34,935 nucleotides of DNA from Hyphomicrobium sp. (lineage in GTDB: Bacteria > Pseudomonadota > Alphaproteobacteria > Rhizobiales > Hyphomicrobiaceae): NCBI GenBank assembly GCA_022844105.1, contig JALHMJ010000019.1, forward strand, positions 1-34,935, written 5' to 3'. Numbering within the stretch: the stretch's first letter is position 1; each line of letters opens with the position of its first letter. The notes beneath the pieces are model-generated. The model saw only the letters and a program-made list of their open reading frames with translations, ran no database searches and had not been told where the DNA came from. Shown here piece after piece: positions 25,380 through 33,477 of this stretch. Position numbers and translations under genes: made by a program.

Positions 25380-27392
25380 TCAACGCTTCGGCTCAGAGGG
25401 GACCGTTTCCGAACTCCAGCCATCGGTCCCGGCCGACGGAACCTCGGCATCGGCAGTCGGCTTTGCCTTCTTTGTTTTTTGCCCCGAGCCAGCTTGGACC
25501 TTGCGCAGTTCGTCGGGGAAGAAGATAGCGCTCGGCCGCCCGCCGGTCGAGCGTCCCTGGACTTCGCTCGACCAGCCCTCGCTTGGCTTGGCAACCGCCT
25601 TCGCTGCTGCTGTCGTATCGATGGTGGCCTTGCCGGTCGTCATGTCGATCGACAGGCGATTACCGCGCACGACCGTCCCCTGTTGCGACAGCTCAACATT
25701 CCCCGACACGACGATGTGGCTTGTCTTTGCTTCGTAACGTGCCGTGTCTCCAGTCACTTTGCGCTCATCGCCCGCCGTCACGACGACACCCCCCGTTGCA
25801 TCGATGCGGCTGAGCTGACTTTCACCGCTCGATCCCGCGTCCGCTCCCCCGCCCGTATCAGCCAGCCGGGCCGATCCCGTGTAGGTCGCGCGGATCTCCG
25901 CCGACCGCATCGTAACTTCGCCCTGCCGGGTCACGACATCGCCGCGAAAAGTGGCCAGTTTGGCGTTGTCGTCGACATCGAGCGAATCGGCATCGACATC
26001 CAGCGGCGCTCCCGGCGAAGTCTTGAAGTTTGCGATCAACCCCTCGCTGGCCGCCTCTGGCGCAGGCATGGACGCTGATTTGCCAGACCCTGCCTTCTGC
26101 ACGAACCGCGCGCTGATACGGCCAGGGCCACTGCCGGCCATCGGCGGCGAGGTCAAGGACGAATAGCCGGCTGACCTGTCGATCGCCAGCCTGCGACCCT
26201 TAAGAACGGTGTCGCCGTTGACGACGGACACCTGTCCTGTGAGTACCGCACCGTCGGCGCGTTGATTCAGTTCGACGCGATCAGCCGTGACGCGCCGATT
26301 GGGCACCGACGTCATCACGATATCACCGTCGAGCACCGCTGTTTCAGCAACGGCGTCAAACAGTGCAGCATTGCCGGTCACGCGATCTCCATTGTCGCGC
26401 GTCATCACAAATGGACCCTTGGCGGCAATCCGCGTCAAACGGCCAGCGCTGCCCGCGCTTGCGTCCGCTGCACCCGGCAATGCCGAGCCGCCTTCATAGA
26501 ACACCGTCATTTCCGGTGTTTCCAGTGCGGCACCGGCCTGAGCAGCGCGGACGTTGCCGGTAAAGATCGCGTGCTTGTCGGTATCTTGAATGTCGAGCCG
26601 GGCGGCCGTGATATCGACCGGTCCGTTTGAGGTACCCAACAGCGCCGGCGCACCAGCGGCGAGCGGTGCTGCGACGCTTGCAGCGTCATTCTGTTTCTTG
26701 ACCGGCGGCACCAGCCGCGCCGCGACGTCGTCGACGAATGTCACCTCGCGCAACTTCTGGCGAATCTCCAACCGCTTCGCGGTCACCGCTCCAGCGGGAA
26801 ATCCGACTCGCACCGGCTCATCGCTATTGATGCGATTTTCACGCGTGCGCACGACCGCGCTCGTGAGGTCGGCTGTAAAACCGTTATCCCCCCGAATCTC
26901 GATCTTCTCTTTCAGGACGAGCACGTTTTCCTTGTGATTGAACGTGCCGCGGGTGGCTGAGAGCTTCGTCGCCGACTTGTCCTTGCCGACAAAGTCGCCG
27001 CTGATGCCTTCCAGTTCGATGATATCGGTCGCCTTGAAATCTTGCCGCGCGCGCTCCGCCGCCACCCGGTACGTGCCACCATCTTCCGTGACGCCGTCAT
27101 AATTCGGGTTCTGCATCGACAGGTCTTGCGACGTAATCCTTGGCAGCGGAATGTCGGGCAATCCGCTTCCGTAGCCGCCGGACCCCATCAGGGCGCCGAT
27201 AAAACCGACGCACATCACAACACCCAAGGCCGGCAACGCCAGCCTGAGAACCTTGACCAATTGCGTATGACGCCGCGCCTTCAGAAAACTGTCGCTGCGA
27301 TCGGCAACCAGCACGATCCCGGCGCCGGTCGAACGCGCCGCGCTCCCCCCGCGGGGACCTGGAGTGTGGCCGGCATCGAAGGTCATCACCAT
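25380..27392 (-). CDS. LptC-LptA fusion protein (LPS transport)
   Basis: The protein has about 670 residues from the ATG at 27392. It has a cytosolic tail, one membrane helix (about 47-69, LRLALPALGVVMCVGFIGAL) and a LptC domain (about 76-216, with DLSMQNPNYDGVTEDGGTY and the YRVAAERA-type beta-strands). Two OstA/LptA-like beta domains follow: about 247-395 (PVDITAARLDIQDTDKHAIF, TADRVELN, VLKGRRLAID) and about 453-590 (PLDVDADSLDVDDNAKLATF, VRGNRLSIDMTTGKA). Normally LptC and LptA are separate genes in this place. The N-terminal start is uncertain because the frame is open for 44 more codons and no clear ribosome binding site is seen. It lies between rnd and lptB. Confidence 0.88.
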   Translation of the reverse strand: MVMTFDAGHTPGPRGGSAARSTGAGIVLVADRSDSFLKARRHTQLVKVLRLALPALGVVMCVGFIGALMGSGGYGSGLPDIPLPRITSQDLSMQNPNYDGVTEDGGTYRVAAERARQDFKATDIIELEGISGDFVGKDKSATKLSATRGTFNHKENVLVLKEKIEIRGDNGFTADLTSAVVRTRENRINSDEPVRVGFPAGAVTAKRLEIRQKLREVTFVDDVAARLVPPVKKQNDAASVAAPLAAGAPALLGTSNGPVDITAARLDIQDTDKHAIFTGNVRAAQAGAALETPEMTVFYEGGSALPGAADASAGSAGRLTRIAAKGPFVMTRDNGDRVTGNAALFDAVAETAVLDGDIVMTSVPNRRVTADRVELNQRADGAVLTGQVSVVNGDTVLKGRRLAIDRSAGYSSLTSPPMAGSGPGRISARFVQKAGSGKSASMPAPEAASEGLIANFKTSPGAPLDVDADSLDVDDNAKLATFRGDVVTRQGEVTMRSAEIRATYTGSARLADTGGGADAGSSGESQLSRIDATGGVVVTAGDERKVTGDTARYEAKTSHIVVSGNVELSQQGTVVRGNRLSIDMTTGKATIDTTAAAKAVAKPSEGWSSEVQGRSTGGRPSAIFFPDELRKVQAGSGQKTKKAKPTADAEVPSAGTDGWSSETVPSEPKR

Positions 27393-27562
27393 GGAGATGA
27401 AGGGTCCGGAAATTGACAGCGGGTGCTGCGCTGCACACTCGCCGCCAAATTGGGTGAGATTGGGACTATGCTCCACACACCGGTACGCGGCATACCGCGC
27501 ACGGATACCTGATTTGTGAAACAAAACAACAGGATCGCCGGCTTACTTGCGATTCAGGCAAG

Positions 27563-28183
27563 CTAATGCGCAAAGATATCTTCGTCCGCAAAGCCCGCCA
27601 GATCAAGCCGCGCTCGGATCGGAAGAAACCGGAACGCAGCCTCAGCGTAGGCCGTGCGGCCTTCCCGCGCCAACATCGCATCAAGCTTATGCTTGATGGC
27701 ATGAAGATGCAGCACATCATGCGCGGCATAGGCGAGTTGCTGCTGCGTCAGGTCCGCCGCGCCCCAGTCCGAGCTTTGCTGATGTTTTGACAGCTCCAGC
27801 CCCAGGATCTCATGCGCAAGTTCCTTGAGCCCGTGCCGGTCTGTGTAGGTGCGCGACAGCTTGGAAGCGATCTTTGTGCAATAAATGGGCGCCGTCATGA
27901 CCCCGAGCCCATTGAACAGGGCGGCCAAATCAAACCGCGCAAAATGAAAAATCTTCAAAACCTGTTCGTCGCTGAGCAAGGCTTTTAGACGTACCGGTTC
28001 AGGTCCATCTTTATGAATCTGAACGATATGCGCCGTCCCGTCACCCGCCGAAAGCTGCACCACGCAGAGTCGATCTCGATGTGGATTGAGCCCCATCGTT
28101 TCGGTGTCGATCGCAACGGAACGGCCAAACCCGACGCCCGCTGGCAAGTCGCCCAAATGCAATGTGACGACGGGAGCGGTCAT
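27563..28183 (-). CDS. rnd: RNase D family 3'-5' exonuclease
   Basis: The protein has 206 residues, one DEDD exonuclease domain without the HRDC domains of E. coli RNase D. The motifs are VAIDTETMGLNP (Exo I, Asp and Glu), FHFARFDLAALF (Exo II), and YAAHDVLHLHAIKH (Exo III, Tyr-x3-Asp, so the DEDDy class). CTKIASKLSRTYTDRHGLKEL lies between. This short form is usual in alphaproteobacteria upstream of lptC. The ATG has AGGAA 9 bases upstream. It may trim tRNA or other RNA; a tRNA gene is just upstream. Confidence 0.93.
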   Translation of the reverse strand: MTAPVVTLHLGDLPAGVGFGRSVAIDTETMGLNPHRDRLCVVQLSAGDGTAHIVQIHKDGPEPVRLKALLSDEQVLKIFHFARFDLAALFNGLGVMTAPIYCTKIASKLSRTYTDRHGLKELAHEILGLELSKHQQSSDWGAADLTQQQLAYAAHDVLHLHAIKHKLDAMLAREGRTAYAEAAFRFLPIRARLDLAGFADEDIFAH

Positions 28184-28315
28184 GGAGTGTGTTCCTATGG
28201 TCGTTGTTCGGCCAACCGGCTGCCGATCCGAACCTGGCGTGTGCCGTACTTACTGAAATCAGCGCTCGAGAGGGTGTCGAACGCAGTCTCACACGGCGGC
28301 CAATCGGAAGAAGGA

Positions 28316-28400
<85 letters not shown>

Positions 28401-28530
28401 AACATGCGGCGTGAGCCACGCGGTTTAGTGGCAGCGGGTCACGTTGTCAATTGCGCCCGCGGCGACTAAACAGCGACGCCACAAACAAAACACGGATGCA
28501 CGGCGGCAACCATAAAGGCAGGCAACGATC

Positions 28531-29514
28531 ATGGCTCAGACCCCGAGCGGAACCGGTCTCGTTACCATTTTTGGAGGCTCCGGCTTTGTCGGGCGCCACA
28601 CCGTGCGTGCCCTTGCTCGCAGCGGGTGGCGGGTTCGCTCAGCGACCCGCCGGCCGGACCTCGCGGGCTATCTGCAGCCGATGGGAGCCGTCGGCCAGAT
28701 TCACGCCGTCCAGGCGAACCTGCGCTATCCCTCCTCGGTCGCTGACGCGGTCCAGGGCGCGGACGTTGTCATCAACGCCGTCGGCGTACTGGCTTCCACC
28801 GGTAAGCAAACCTTTGACAGCGTCCACGACGAAGGGGCTCGCGTCGCGGCCAAAGCTGCCAAAGCGGCTGGTGCGCGGCAGTTCATCCATATTTCCGCCA
28901 TTGGCGCCGACGCTCAGTCGAACTCGAATTATGCACGATCGAAAGCCAAAGGCGAACGCGCCGTACTCGAAGAATTTCCAGGAGCAGTCATTCTGCGGCC
29001 CTCGATCGTGTTCGGCCCCGAGGATGAATTCTTCAACCGCTTCGCTGCTATGGCCCAGATGTCGCCGTTCCTGCCGTTGATCGGCGGCGGACAGACAAAG
29101 TTCCAGCCGGTTTACGTTGGCGATGTGGCTACCGCCGTGGCGACAGCCGTGGATGGCAGGACCAAGGCGGGAGCCATTTATGAGCTCGGCGGTCCAGAGG
29201 TTCTAACCTTCCGCGAGCTGCTCGATCGCACGCTGCAATACGCCGGCCGCAATCGCTTTTACCTGCCACTTCCGTTTTGGGCGGCAAAGCTGCAGGCAAT
29301 CGCCACGTCACCGCTCCCGAATGCGCTCCGCCCCGTAACTCTCGACCAAATCCGTCTGCTTCAACGCGACAACATCGTCAGTAAAAAAGCGCTCGACGAG
29401 GGCCGCACGCTTGCGGGTCTGGGAATTCTCGAACCGCAGTCGATTGCGTCGGTCGTGCCGGGCTATCTGGAGCGCTTCAAGCCGAAAGGGCAGTACGCCC
29501 ACTACCGCGGTTGA
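28531..29514 (+). CDS. Complex I NDUFA9-like NAD(P)-binding protein
   Basis: The 327-residue atypical SDR has the Rossmann motif VTIFGGSGFVGRHTVRALAR (11-30). Further motifs are VINAVGVLASTGKQTF, FIHISAIGADAQSNSNYARS, VILRPSIVFGPEDEFFNRF and FQPVYVGDVATAV, as in the NDUFA9/YbjT group found next to respiratory complex I in mitochondria and alphaproteobacteria. The catalytic Tyr-Lys pair would be Y...K in NYARSKAKGE. No complex I genes are in the window, so an assembly or accessory role is inference. The ATG start is clear, and a strong terminator follows. Confidence 0.9.
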   Translation: MAQTPSGTGLVTIFGGSGFVGRHTVRALARSGWRVRSATRRPDLAGYLQPMGAVGQIHAVQANLRYPSSVADAVQGADVVINAVGVLASTGKQTFDSVHDEGARVAAKAAKAAGARQFIHISAIGADAQSNSNYARSKAKGERAVLEEFPGAVILRPSIVFGPEDEFFNRFAAMAQMSPFLPLIGGGQTKFQPVYVGDVATAVATAVDGRTKAGAIYELGGPEVLTFRELLDRTLQYAGRNRFYLPLPFWAAKLQAIATSPLPNALRPVTLDQIRLLQRDNIVSKKALDEGRTLAGLGILEPQSIASVVPGYLERFKPKGQYAHYRG

Positions 29515-29553
29515 TGCCGGTCGCGCGGCGCAAACGGCAGCAGACAATAAAAA

Positions 29554-29574
29554 ACCCCGGCTCGAAGCCGGGGT
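29554..29574. terminator. Bidirectional rho-independent terminator
   Basis: ACCCCGGCT (29554-29562) and AGCCGGGGT (29566-29574) form a perfect 9-bp stem with a CGA loop. On the plus strand CTTT follows; on the minus strand there is a clear run TTTTTTATT. It ends both the NDUFA9-like gene and the convergent hsp20-DUF1150 operon. Confidence 0.9.
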
Positions 29575-29596
29575 CTTTCGTTCATCGTTTCCAATT

Positions 29597-29902
29597 CTAA
29601 TGGACGCTGGCGATCGCCAACTCTCCGTCCATGGCGTGACTGAGAGCGGCCTGCCGTGAATCCGTCAGCGCAATCGGCGTCCCGTCCGCGCCGTGCAAGG
29701 CAAACAGCCTGACGCCCGCCGGCAACCCTTCGATCGCGGGAAACATCTGCCGCGCCTCTTCCACACTGAGGACCTTGATGTAAGCAACCTGACCGCCGCC
29801 AAGCCGCGCGAGCTCGATTTCGCTCATTGCCGGTGGGGCCGCCGTTGCGGATGGTCGCGACGACCGCGATTTGGTTTTCTTTTCGGTAGCGTTGTTATTC
29901 AT
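29597..29902 (-). CDS. DUF1150 family protein
   Basis: The protein has 101 residues from ATG 29902, chosen because AGGAGG lies 10 bases upstream; a GTG three codons earlier is an alternative. The N-terminal 25 residues are basic and Ser/Thr-rich. The core (AYIKVLSVEEARQMFPAI, LFALHGADGTPIALTDSRQA) is the DUF1150 pattern. In alphaproteobacteria this small protein is commonly encoded beside an Hsp20 gene, as here, where it follows hsp20 by 156 bases on the same strand. It probably works with the heat-shock response, but the function is unknown. Confidence 0.88.
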   Translation of the reverse strand: MNNNATEKKTKSRSSRPSATAAPPAMSEIELARLGGGQVAYIKVLSVEEARQMFPAIEGLPAGVRLFALHGADGTPIALTDSRQAALSHAMDGELAIASVH

Positions 29903-30058
29903 GACGCACAATCCTCCTCGAGGAGAGCTGGCAGGACGTCACGTGAAGGCGCGAGTGACAGCACTCACAGGTAGAACCCGCGATGCGCGCTGAAAGTTCA
30001 CGCCAGACTTCGTTGATCGTCCTACGATTCAAACGGCTTGGCTGTAGCGGCTCGGCAC

Positions 30059-30496
30059 CTACCGCGCCTTTTTCTCAGCTCCGATCTCAATCTTTCTGAC
30101 AAATCTCTCCGGCGCGTGCCGCACGAGATCGATCGAAAGAAGACCGTTCTGGAGATTGGCCGCTCGGACTTCGATGCCATCAGCCAGCAAAAACGTTTTG
30201 CTGAATTGGCGGGCCGCTATACCGCGATAGAGATAGTCGCGATCCGTGTCGTCCTGCGCATTGCCGCGCACGATCAATTGTTTGTCCTCAAGCGTCACGT
30301 CGAGATCCTCGCGAACGAAGCCCGCAACGGCGAGCGTAATGCGCAAGACCTCCGGCCGCATCGCGTCACTGGCCACACGTTCAATGTTGTACGGCGGGTA
30401 TCCGCCGCCGGCCGACTTACCGGCCCGTTCGATCATGCGCTCGATCTCTTCAAACCCCAGCAGAAGCGGGTTTGAGAGCATCGTCATTCTGGTCAT
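30059..30496 (-). CDS. Hsp20 family small heat-shock protein
   Basis: The 145-residue protein is an alpha-crystallin domain chaperone that holds unfolding proteins. The domain (about 38-135) includes YPPYNIERVA, RPEVLRITLAVAGFVREDL, VTLEDKQLIVRGNAQ, YLYRGIAARQFSKTFLLAD and LLSIDLVRHAPE. The C-terminal tail is short (KIEIGAEKKAR) and lacks a clear I-x-I/V motif except IEI. The ATG at 30496 has AAAGGA 9 bases upstream, and that site sits in a ROSE-like hairpin. A sigma-32 type promoter lies about 90 bases upstream. Confidence 0.95.
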   Translation of the reverse strand: MTRMTMLSNPLLLGFEEIERMIERAGKSAGGGYPPYNIERVASDAMRPEVLRITLAVAGFVREDLDVTLEDKQLIVRGNAQDDTDRDYLYRGIAARQFSKTFLLADGIEVRAANLQNGLLSIDLVRHAPERFVRKIEIGAEKKAR

Positions 30497-30504
30497 TTTT
30501 TTCT

Positions 30505-30525
30505 GGTCCTTTGCAAGAAGCGACC
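30505..30525 (-). ncRNA. ROSE-type RNA thermometer hairpin before hsp20
   Basis: In the minus-strand RNA, GGUCGCUU pairs with AAAGGACC and hides the Shine-Dalgarno AAGGA. The pairs are G-C, G-C, U-A, C-G, then a G-G mismatch, a C bulge, and U-A, U-A, with the loop CUUGCA. The UCGCU element opposite AGGA fits the UYGCU consensus of ROSE elements, where a G-G pair and a bulged C set the melting temperature. The start codon is 8 bases downstream of the hairpin. A further GC-rich stem (around 30531-30565) upstream would fit the usual multi-hairpin leader. Confidence 0.8.
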
Positions 30526-30585
30526 GACCGTCCTGGCAGCCCTCTGACGTGAGGCGCCGCCGGGATTTGCTTGTCTTCTACCTGG

Positions 30586-30614
30586 ATATGGGTTCGCGAT
30601 TAAGGCCCTGCAAG
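30586..30614 (-). promoter_or_regulatory. Sigma-32 (RpoH) type promoter for hsp20
   Basis: On the minus strand CTTGCAG (30608-30614) as -35 and CCCATAT (30586-30592) as -10 are spaced 15 bases apart. The -10 is a perfect match to the heat-shock CCCATNT. Transcription would begin near 30579, giving a leader of about 80 bases, the usual length of a ROSE leader. Confidence 0.8.
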
Positions 30615-30700
30615 CGGGATAACAGAAGCGTAACCAAGGCGCCTCAGTTCCGTGCCACTCGCCATATAACGACGCCAGAGTAATTGCCAAGGATGGCCTT

Positions 30701-31378
30701 ATGATGCTGAAATCAATTGGCTTTGCAGCAGCCGTTGCGCTCGGGAGCACAGCCGGCGCAAATGCCGCCGAACCACCCGCCGTCGCTGTTCCTGCGGAGC
30801 GTGCGACACTATCTTCTCAAACGGTCGACCTGACCCCCGAGGAAGAGGCCGAGCGGGAAGGTCGTCGTGCCTGCAAGGCGGCGATCTGTGCTGCTTTTCG
30901 TAACCCGGCCAACGGCCAGAACGTGACCTGCGCCGTAAAAAAGAGCTTTCGCAAGACGCAGCTGGAGAAGATCGTCGCCAAAGCCAAGGTGTCGTGGCCC
31001 TATGGTCGCGTCATCTGCACGACTGATCTCAAGGCAGATCGCGCGGTACTCGCCGAGGCGCTAGGTAGCGACAAAAAAGTCGTCAAGTTCGCTCCACACA
31101 CGGTCGCCTGCAGCATAGAGCACGACAAAAAGGGCGAAGCGCCCTCCAACATCACGGCAGAACTGACTCCGGAAGTTACGTTTGAAAAAGGCAAGGCGAC
31201 GGAGGCGGTGTTGAACTGGGGTAAGGTTGACGGCCCGACCATTGTCAAAGGCCTCATGTGGACGGCCACGGCCACCGACAACACGGTCAACGTCTTGGGT
31301 TCGATGGTTGTCGACGACATGAACGACTTCGTCACCTCCAAGTGCGACGAAGTCCGAACCGATTGGGAAGGCAAGTAG
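30701..31378 (+). CDS. Exported hypothetical protein
   Basis: The 225-residue protein has a signal peptide (MMLKSIGFAAAVALGSTAGA, cut near ANA). The mature part has a basic helical N-terminal section with cysteines (RRACKAAICAAFRNPANG, VTCAVKKSFRK), a middle with ICTTDLKADRAVLAEAL, and a C-terminal beta-rich region (VLNWGKVDGPTIVKGLMWTA). Four to six cysteines suggest disulfides. A ribosome binding site AAGGA lies 8 bases before the ATG. I do not recognise the family. It is divergent from hsp20; the roughly 200-base space between them holds the hsp20 promoter and leader. Confidence 0.82.
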   Translation: MMLKSIGFAAAVALGSTAGANAAEPPAVAVPAERATLSSQTVDLTPEEEAEREGRRACKAAICAAFRNPANGQNVTCAVKKSFRKTQLEKIVAKAKVSWPYGRVICTTDLKADRAVLAEALGSDKKVVKFAPHTVACSIEHDKKGEAPSNITAELTPEVTFEKGKATEAVLNWGKVDGPTIVKGLMWTATATDNTVNVLGSMVVDDMNDFVTSKCDEVRTDWEGK

Positions 31379-31403
31379 CGACCGGCAACCGGAACTGCGA
31401 CGG

Positions 31404-31892
31404 CTAAAGTTCTCTGGGCGGATTGGTTTCAATCGGCTTGTTCGGCTCGACCTTTGGCGCCGGATCAGGTGGTGCGACTTCCGGTGCAGACGCTCCTGCA
31501 TCGTCGGCTCCCGCGGCATCCAGAGCCTCTTCGGTGGCCTGCTTGGCCTTATCGAGAACTTCGCTCGTCGCTTGTTTGGCTTTCTCAAGCGCGTCGACCG
31601 CGGCTTCTTTTGCCTTATCGATGGCCGGACCCGCATTCACCTTCGCCGCCGCCATGGCTTTTTTAAACGCCTCGCGCGCCTTTTCGATCGCCTCGACGGC
31701 GGCCCTTTTGGCCTCGTCGATGGCGGCATCCGTTTCCTTCACCGCCTTATCAACAGCCTCACCCGCCGGCGCATCGGCGGGCGTAGCATCGGCTGCGGGC
31801 GGCGCGGCAGGTGGCGCCTGCTGCGCCTTCGCCGGCATCATCACAACCAGTGACAAAACCGCGACAAACAGAATGCGAAGAATTATTGGCAT
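31404..31892 (-). CDS. Exported Ala/Lys-rich helical repeat protein (LEA-like)
   Basis: The protein has 162 residues from ATG 31892, chosen because AAGGAG lies 6 bases upstream and a signal peptide starts there (PIILRILFVAVLSLVVMMPA). The mature part has an Ala/Pro stretch, then about 80 residues of repeated amphipathic helix (KAKEAAVDALEKAKQATSEV and LDKAKQATEEALDAAGADD) with an approximate 11-residue period. A Pro-rich tail follows. Such repeats resemble LEA group 3 and apolipoprotein-like helices. Function (desiccation, envelope spacer) is inference only. It is divergent from the cupin gene at 31996. Confidence 0.8.
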   Translation of the reverse strand: MPIILRILFVAVLSLVVMMPAKAQQAPPAAPPAADATPADAPAGEAVDKAVKETDAAIDEAKRAAVEAIEKAREAFKKAMAAAKVNAGPAIDKAKEAAVDALEKAKQATSEVLDKAKQATEEALDAAGADDAGASAPEVAPPDPAPKVEPNKPIETNPPREL

Positions 31893-31995
31893 CGGCAGCT
31901 CCTTCGAGAGATCCGCATCCCTATATAGACTCCAGCAGCTAATCGGCAAAGCAGGCCGTGCAATGCCACACGGCCAGAGGAGCAAAGTAGCACCG

Positions 31996-32448
31996 ATGGA
32001 AGATCAAACATGCCAAGTGGTCCGCGCCAGCAAAACCTATGCCGGAAAACAAGGACTAACTTACTTCTGTGGGATCGCCGCCGAGACTGTCGGATCGCGC
32101 GGCATTTGCATGCATCTGCTGACAGTTCCGCCCGGTGGCCGCGCCAAAGCTCATCTTCACGAAAATCATGAAACCGCGATCTACGTCCTGGAGGGCGAAG
32201 CGATCACGCTCTATGGCGACCATCTCGAACATCACATCCATACCCGCAAAGGTGACCTCGTCTATATTCCTGCGGGCGTTCCCCACCTGCCGGTCAACTT
32301 AAGCGACAAACCCACCACCGCCGTGATCGCCCGCACGGACCCAAATGAACAGGAGAGTGTGATTTTGCGCCCCGACCTCGACGCAGCGGCGGAATTAAAA
32401 ATCAAAGCTCTTCTCGCCTCGATTCGACCGCCGGTATCGAAACCGTAA
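31996..32448 (+). CDS. Cupin domain protein
   Basis: The 150-residue protein forms a single cupin barrel. The first motif is PPGGRAKAHLHENHETAIYV, with metal-ligand histidines and the glutamate; the second is GDLVYIPAGVPHLPVNLS. It is too short for a full phosphomannose isomerase, and the substrate is unknown. I chose ATG 31996, with a purine-rich stretch (GAGGAGC) about 13 bases upstream; the frame is open upstream but antisense to the LEA-like gene. It converges on the receiver protein with 9 bases between stops. Confidence 0.85.
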   Translation: MEDQTCQVVRASKTYAGKQGLTYFCGIAAETVGSRGICMHLLTVPPGGRAKAHLHENHETAIYVLEGEAITLYGDHLEHHIHTRKGDLVYIPAGVPHLPVNLSDKPTTAVIARTDPNEQESVILRPDLDAAAELKIKALLASIRPPVSKP

Positions 32449-32457
32449 GAATCGGCT

Positions 32458-32832
32458 TCAGCCACCGGTGCGGTCGCTGACCGCTACACCCGCACGCACT
32501 TCGGCCAGTGCATCGAGAAGATCGCGCGCATTGATCGGCTTGGGAACGAAAGGCGCGTTGAGTAACGGCAACTGCAATTCACGCCGTGCATAACCGGAAA
32601 CCACCACATAAGGAATGGCCCGACTGCCAAGCGCTGTCGCCACAGGCACGCTACTGGATCCGGCCAAGTTTGCGTCGACGACCGCCAAGTCACAGCGTTC
32701 TTCGCCAAGAAGTCGGATGACCTGATCCGCCGATACTGCAATTCCTGCAATCTCGTAGCCGCCATCCGTGAGAATGTCGGCAATGGAATGTGCAATCATC
32801 TGTTCGTCTTCGACTACCAGAACGCGCATCAT
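32458..32832 (-). CDS. Stand-alone response regulator receiver protein
   Basis: The 124-residue single receiver domain has acidic residues E8-D9 in VLVVEDE, the phospho-acceptor Asp53 in LAVVDANLAG, the switch Ser79 in VVVSGYA, and Lys98 in VPKPINARDLL. No output domain is present, so it acts through protein binding, like CheY-type or phosphorelay proteins. No kinase gene is nearby. The space upstream (32833-33041) is shared with the divergent YeeE gene. Confidence 0.92.
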   Translation of the reverse strand: MMRVLVVEDEQMIAHSIADILTDGGYEIAGIAVSADQVIRLLGEERCDLAVVDANLAGSSSVPVATALGSRAIPYVVVSGYARRELQLPLLNAPFVPKPINARDLLDALAEVRAGVAVSDRTGG

Positions 32833-33041
32833 CCCTCGTCTCCAACTAGCCGACAGTCACGCCCCGCAGTGGAATTCGCCAACTCAAGATCCGTTCCGTT
32901 GTGCGCATAAAATGGTCCGCATTGGGAGCGCGTTCGGGCTCGACTTCGGATATGCAAACCTAGGCACGATTAGATGTTGTGTTGTGCTCACACCAGCCTC
33001 GGCGCTATACCGCACTGATCGGTGTTGTTTGGAGATCTCCA

Positions 33042-33476
33042 ATGTTGGCAACAGAATTTACGCCGCTCAGTTCGCTGTTGGGCGGAGCAATCATTGGAGT
33101 GTCGGCCGTTGGATTTTATTTATTCGATGGCCGGATGGCTGGCATCACGGGTATCCTACGCCGCGCGATGCAACCCAGTGCGACCTCGCGATAACTTCAG
33201 GCTTTGGCGTTTCTTGTGGGCCTCACGGCGGCTCCCGTCTTCTGGCAGTTCACGACCGGGACTGAGATCGTGCAAACGATGTCCGGCAATCTGCCTCTGC
33301 TGGGGATTGCCGGCCTGCTCGTCGGCTTTGGGGCCACGATCGGCAATGGCTGCACGAGCGGCCACGGTATCTGCGGCCTGTCGCGCTTTTCACCCCGGTC
33401 GTTGGTCGCAACCTTGACCTTCATGGCGACGGCCATCGCCACGGTCTACATAGCCCGCCATGGGATGGGGATCTGA
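33042..33476 (+). pseudogene. YeeE/YedE family sulfur transporter, first protein, interrupted by in-frame TAA
   Basis: The reading frame from ATG 33042 (GGAG upstream) encodes TPLSSLLGGAIIGVSAVGFY and DGRMAGITGILRRAMQPSA, then meets TAA at 33192-33194. The same frame goes on with [58 protein letters not shown] and ends at 33476. Both halves together, about 144 residues, are the usual first YeeE/YedE protein, with the Cys motif kept. There is no frameshift. It may be a true nonsense mutation, read-through, or a sequence error. The downstream partner is intact. Confidence 0.82.
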
Positions 33477-33477
33477 T

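Noticed and set aside
33195-33476. Independent gene starting at TTG 33204 in the second half of YeeE
   Set aside because: No ribosome binding site at proper spacing, and the first helices of the family would be missing; better seen as the rest of the interrupted gene.
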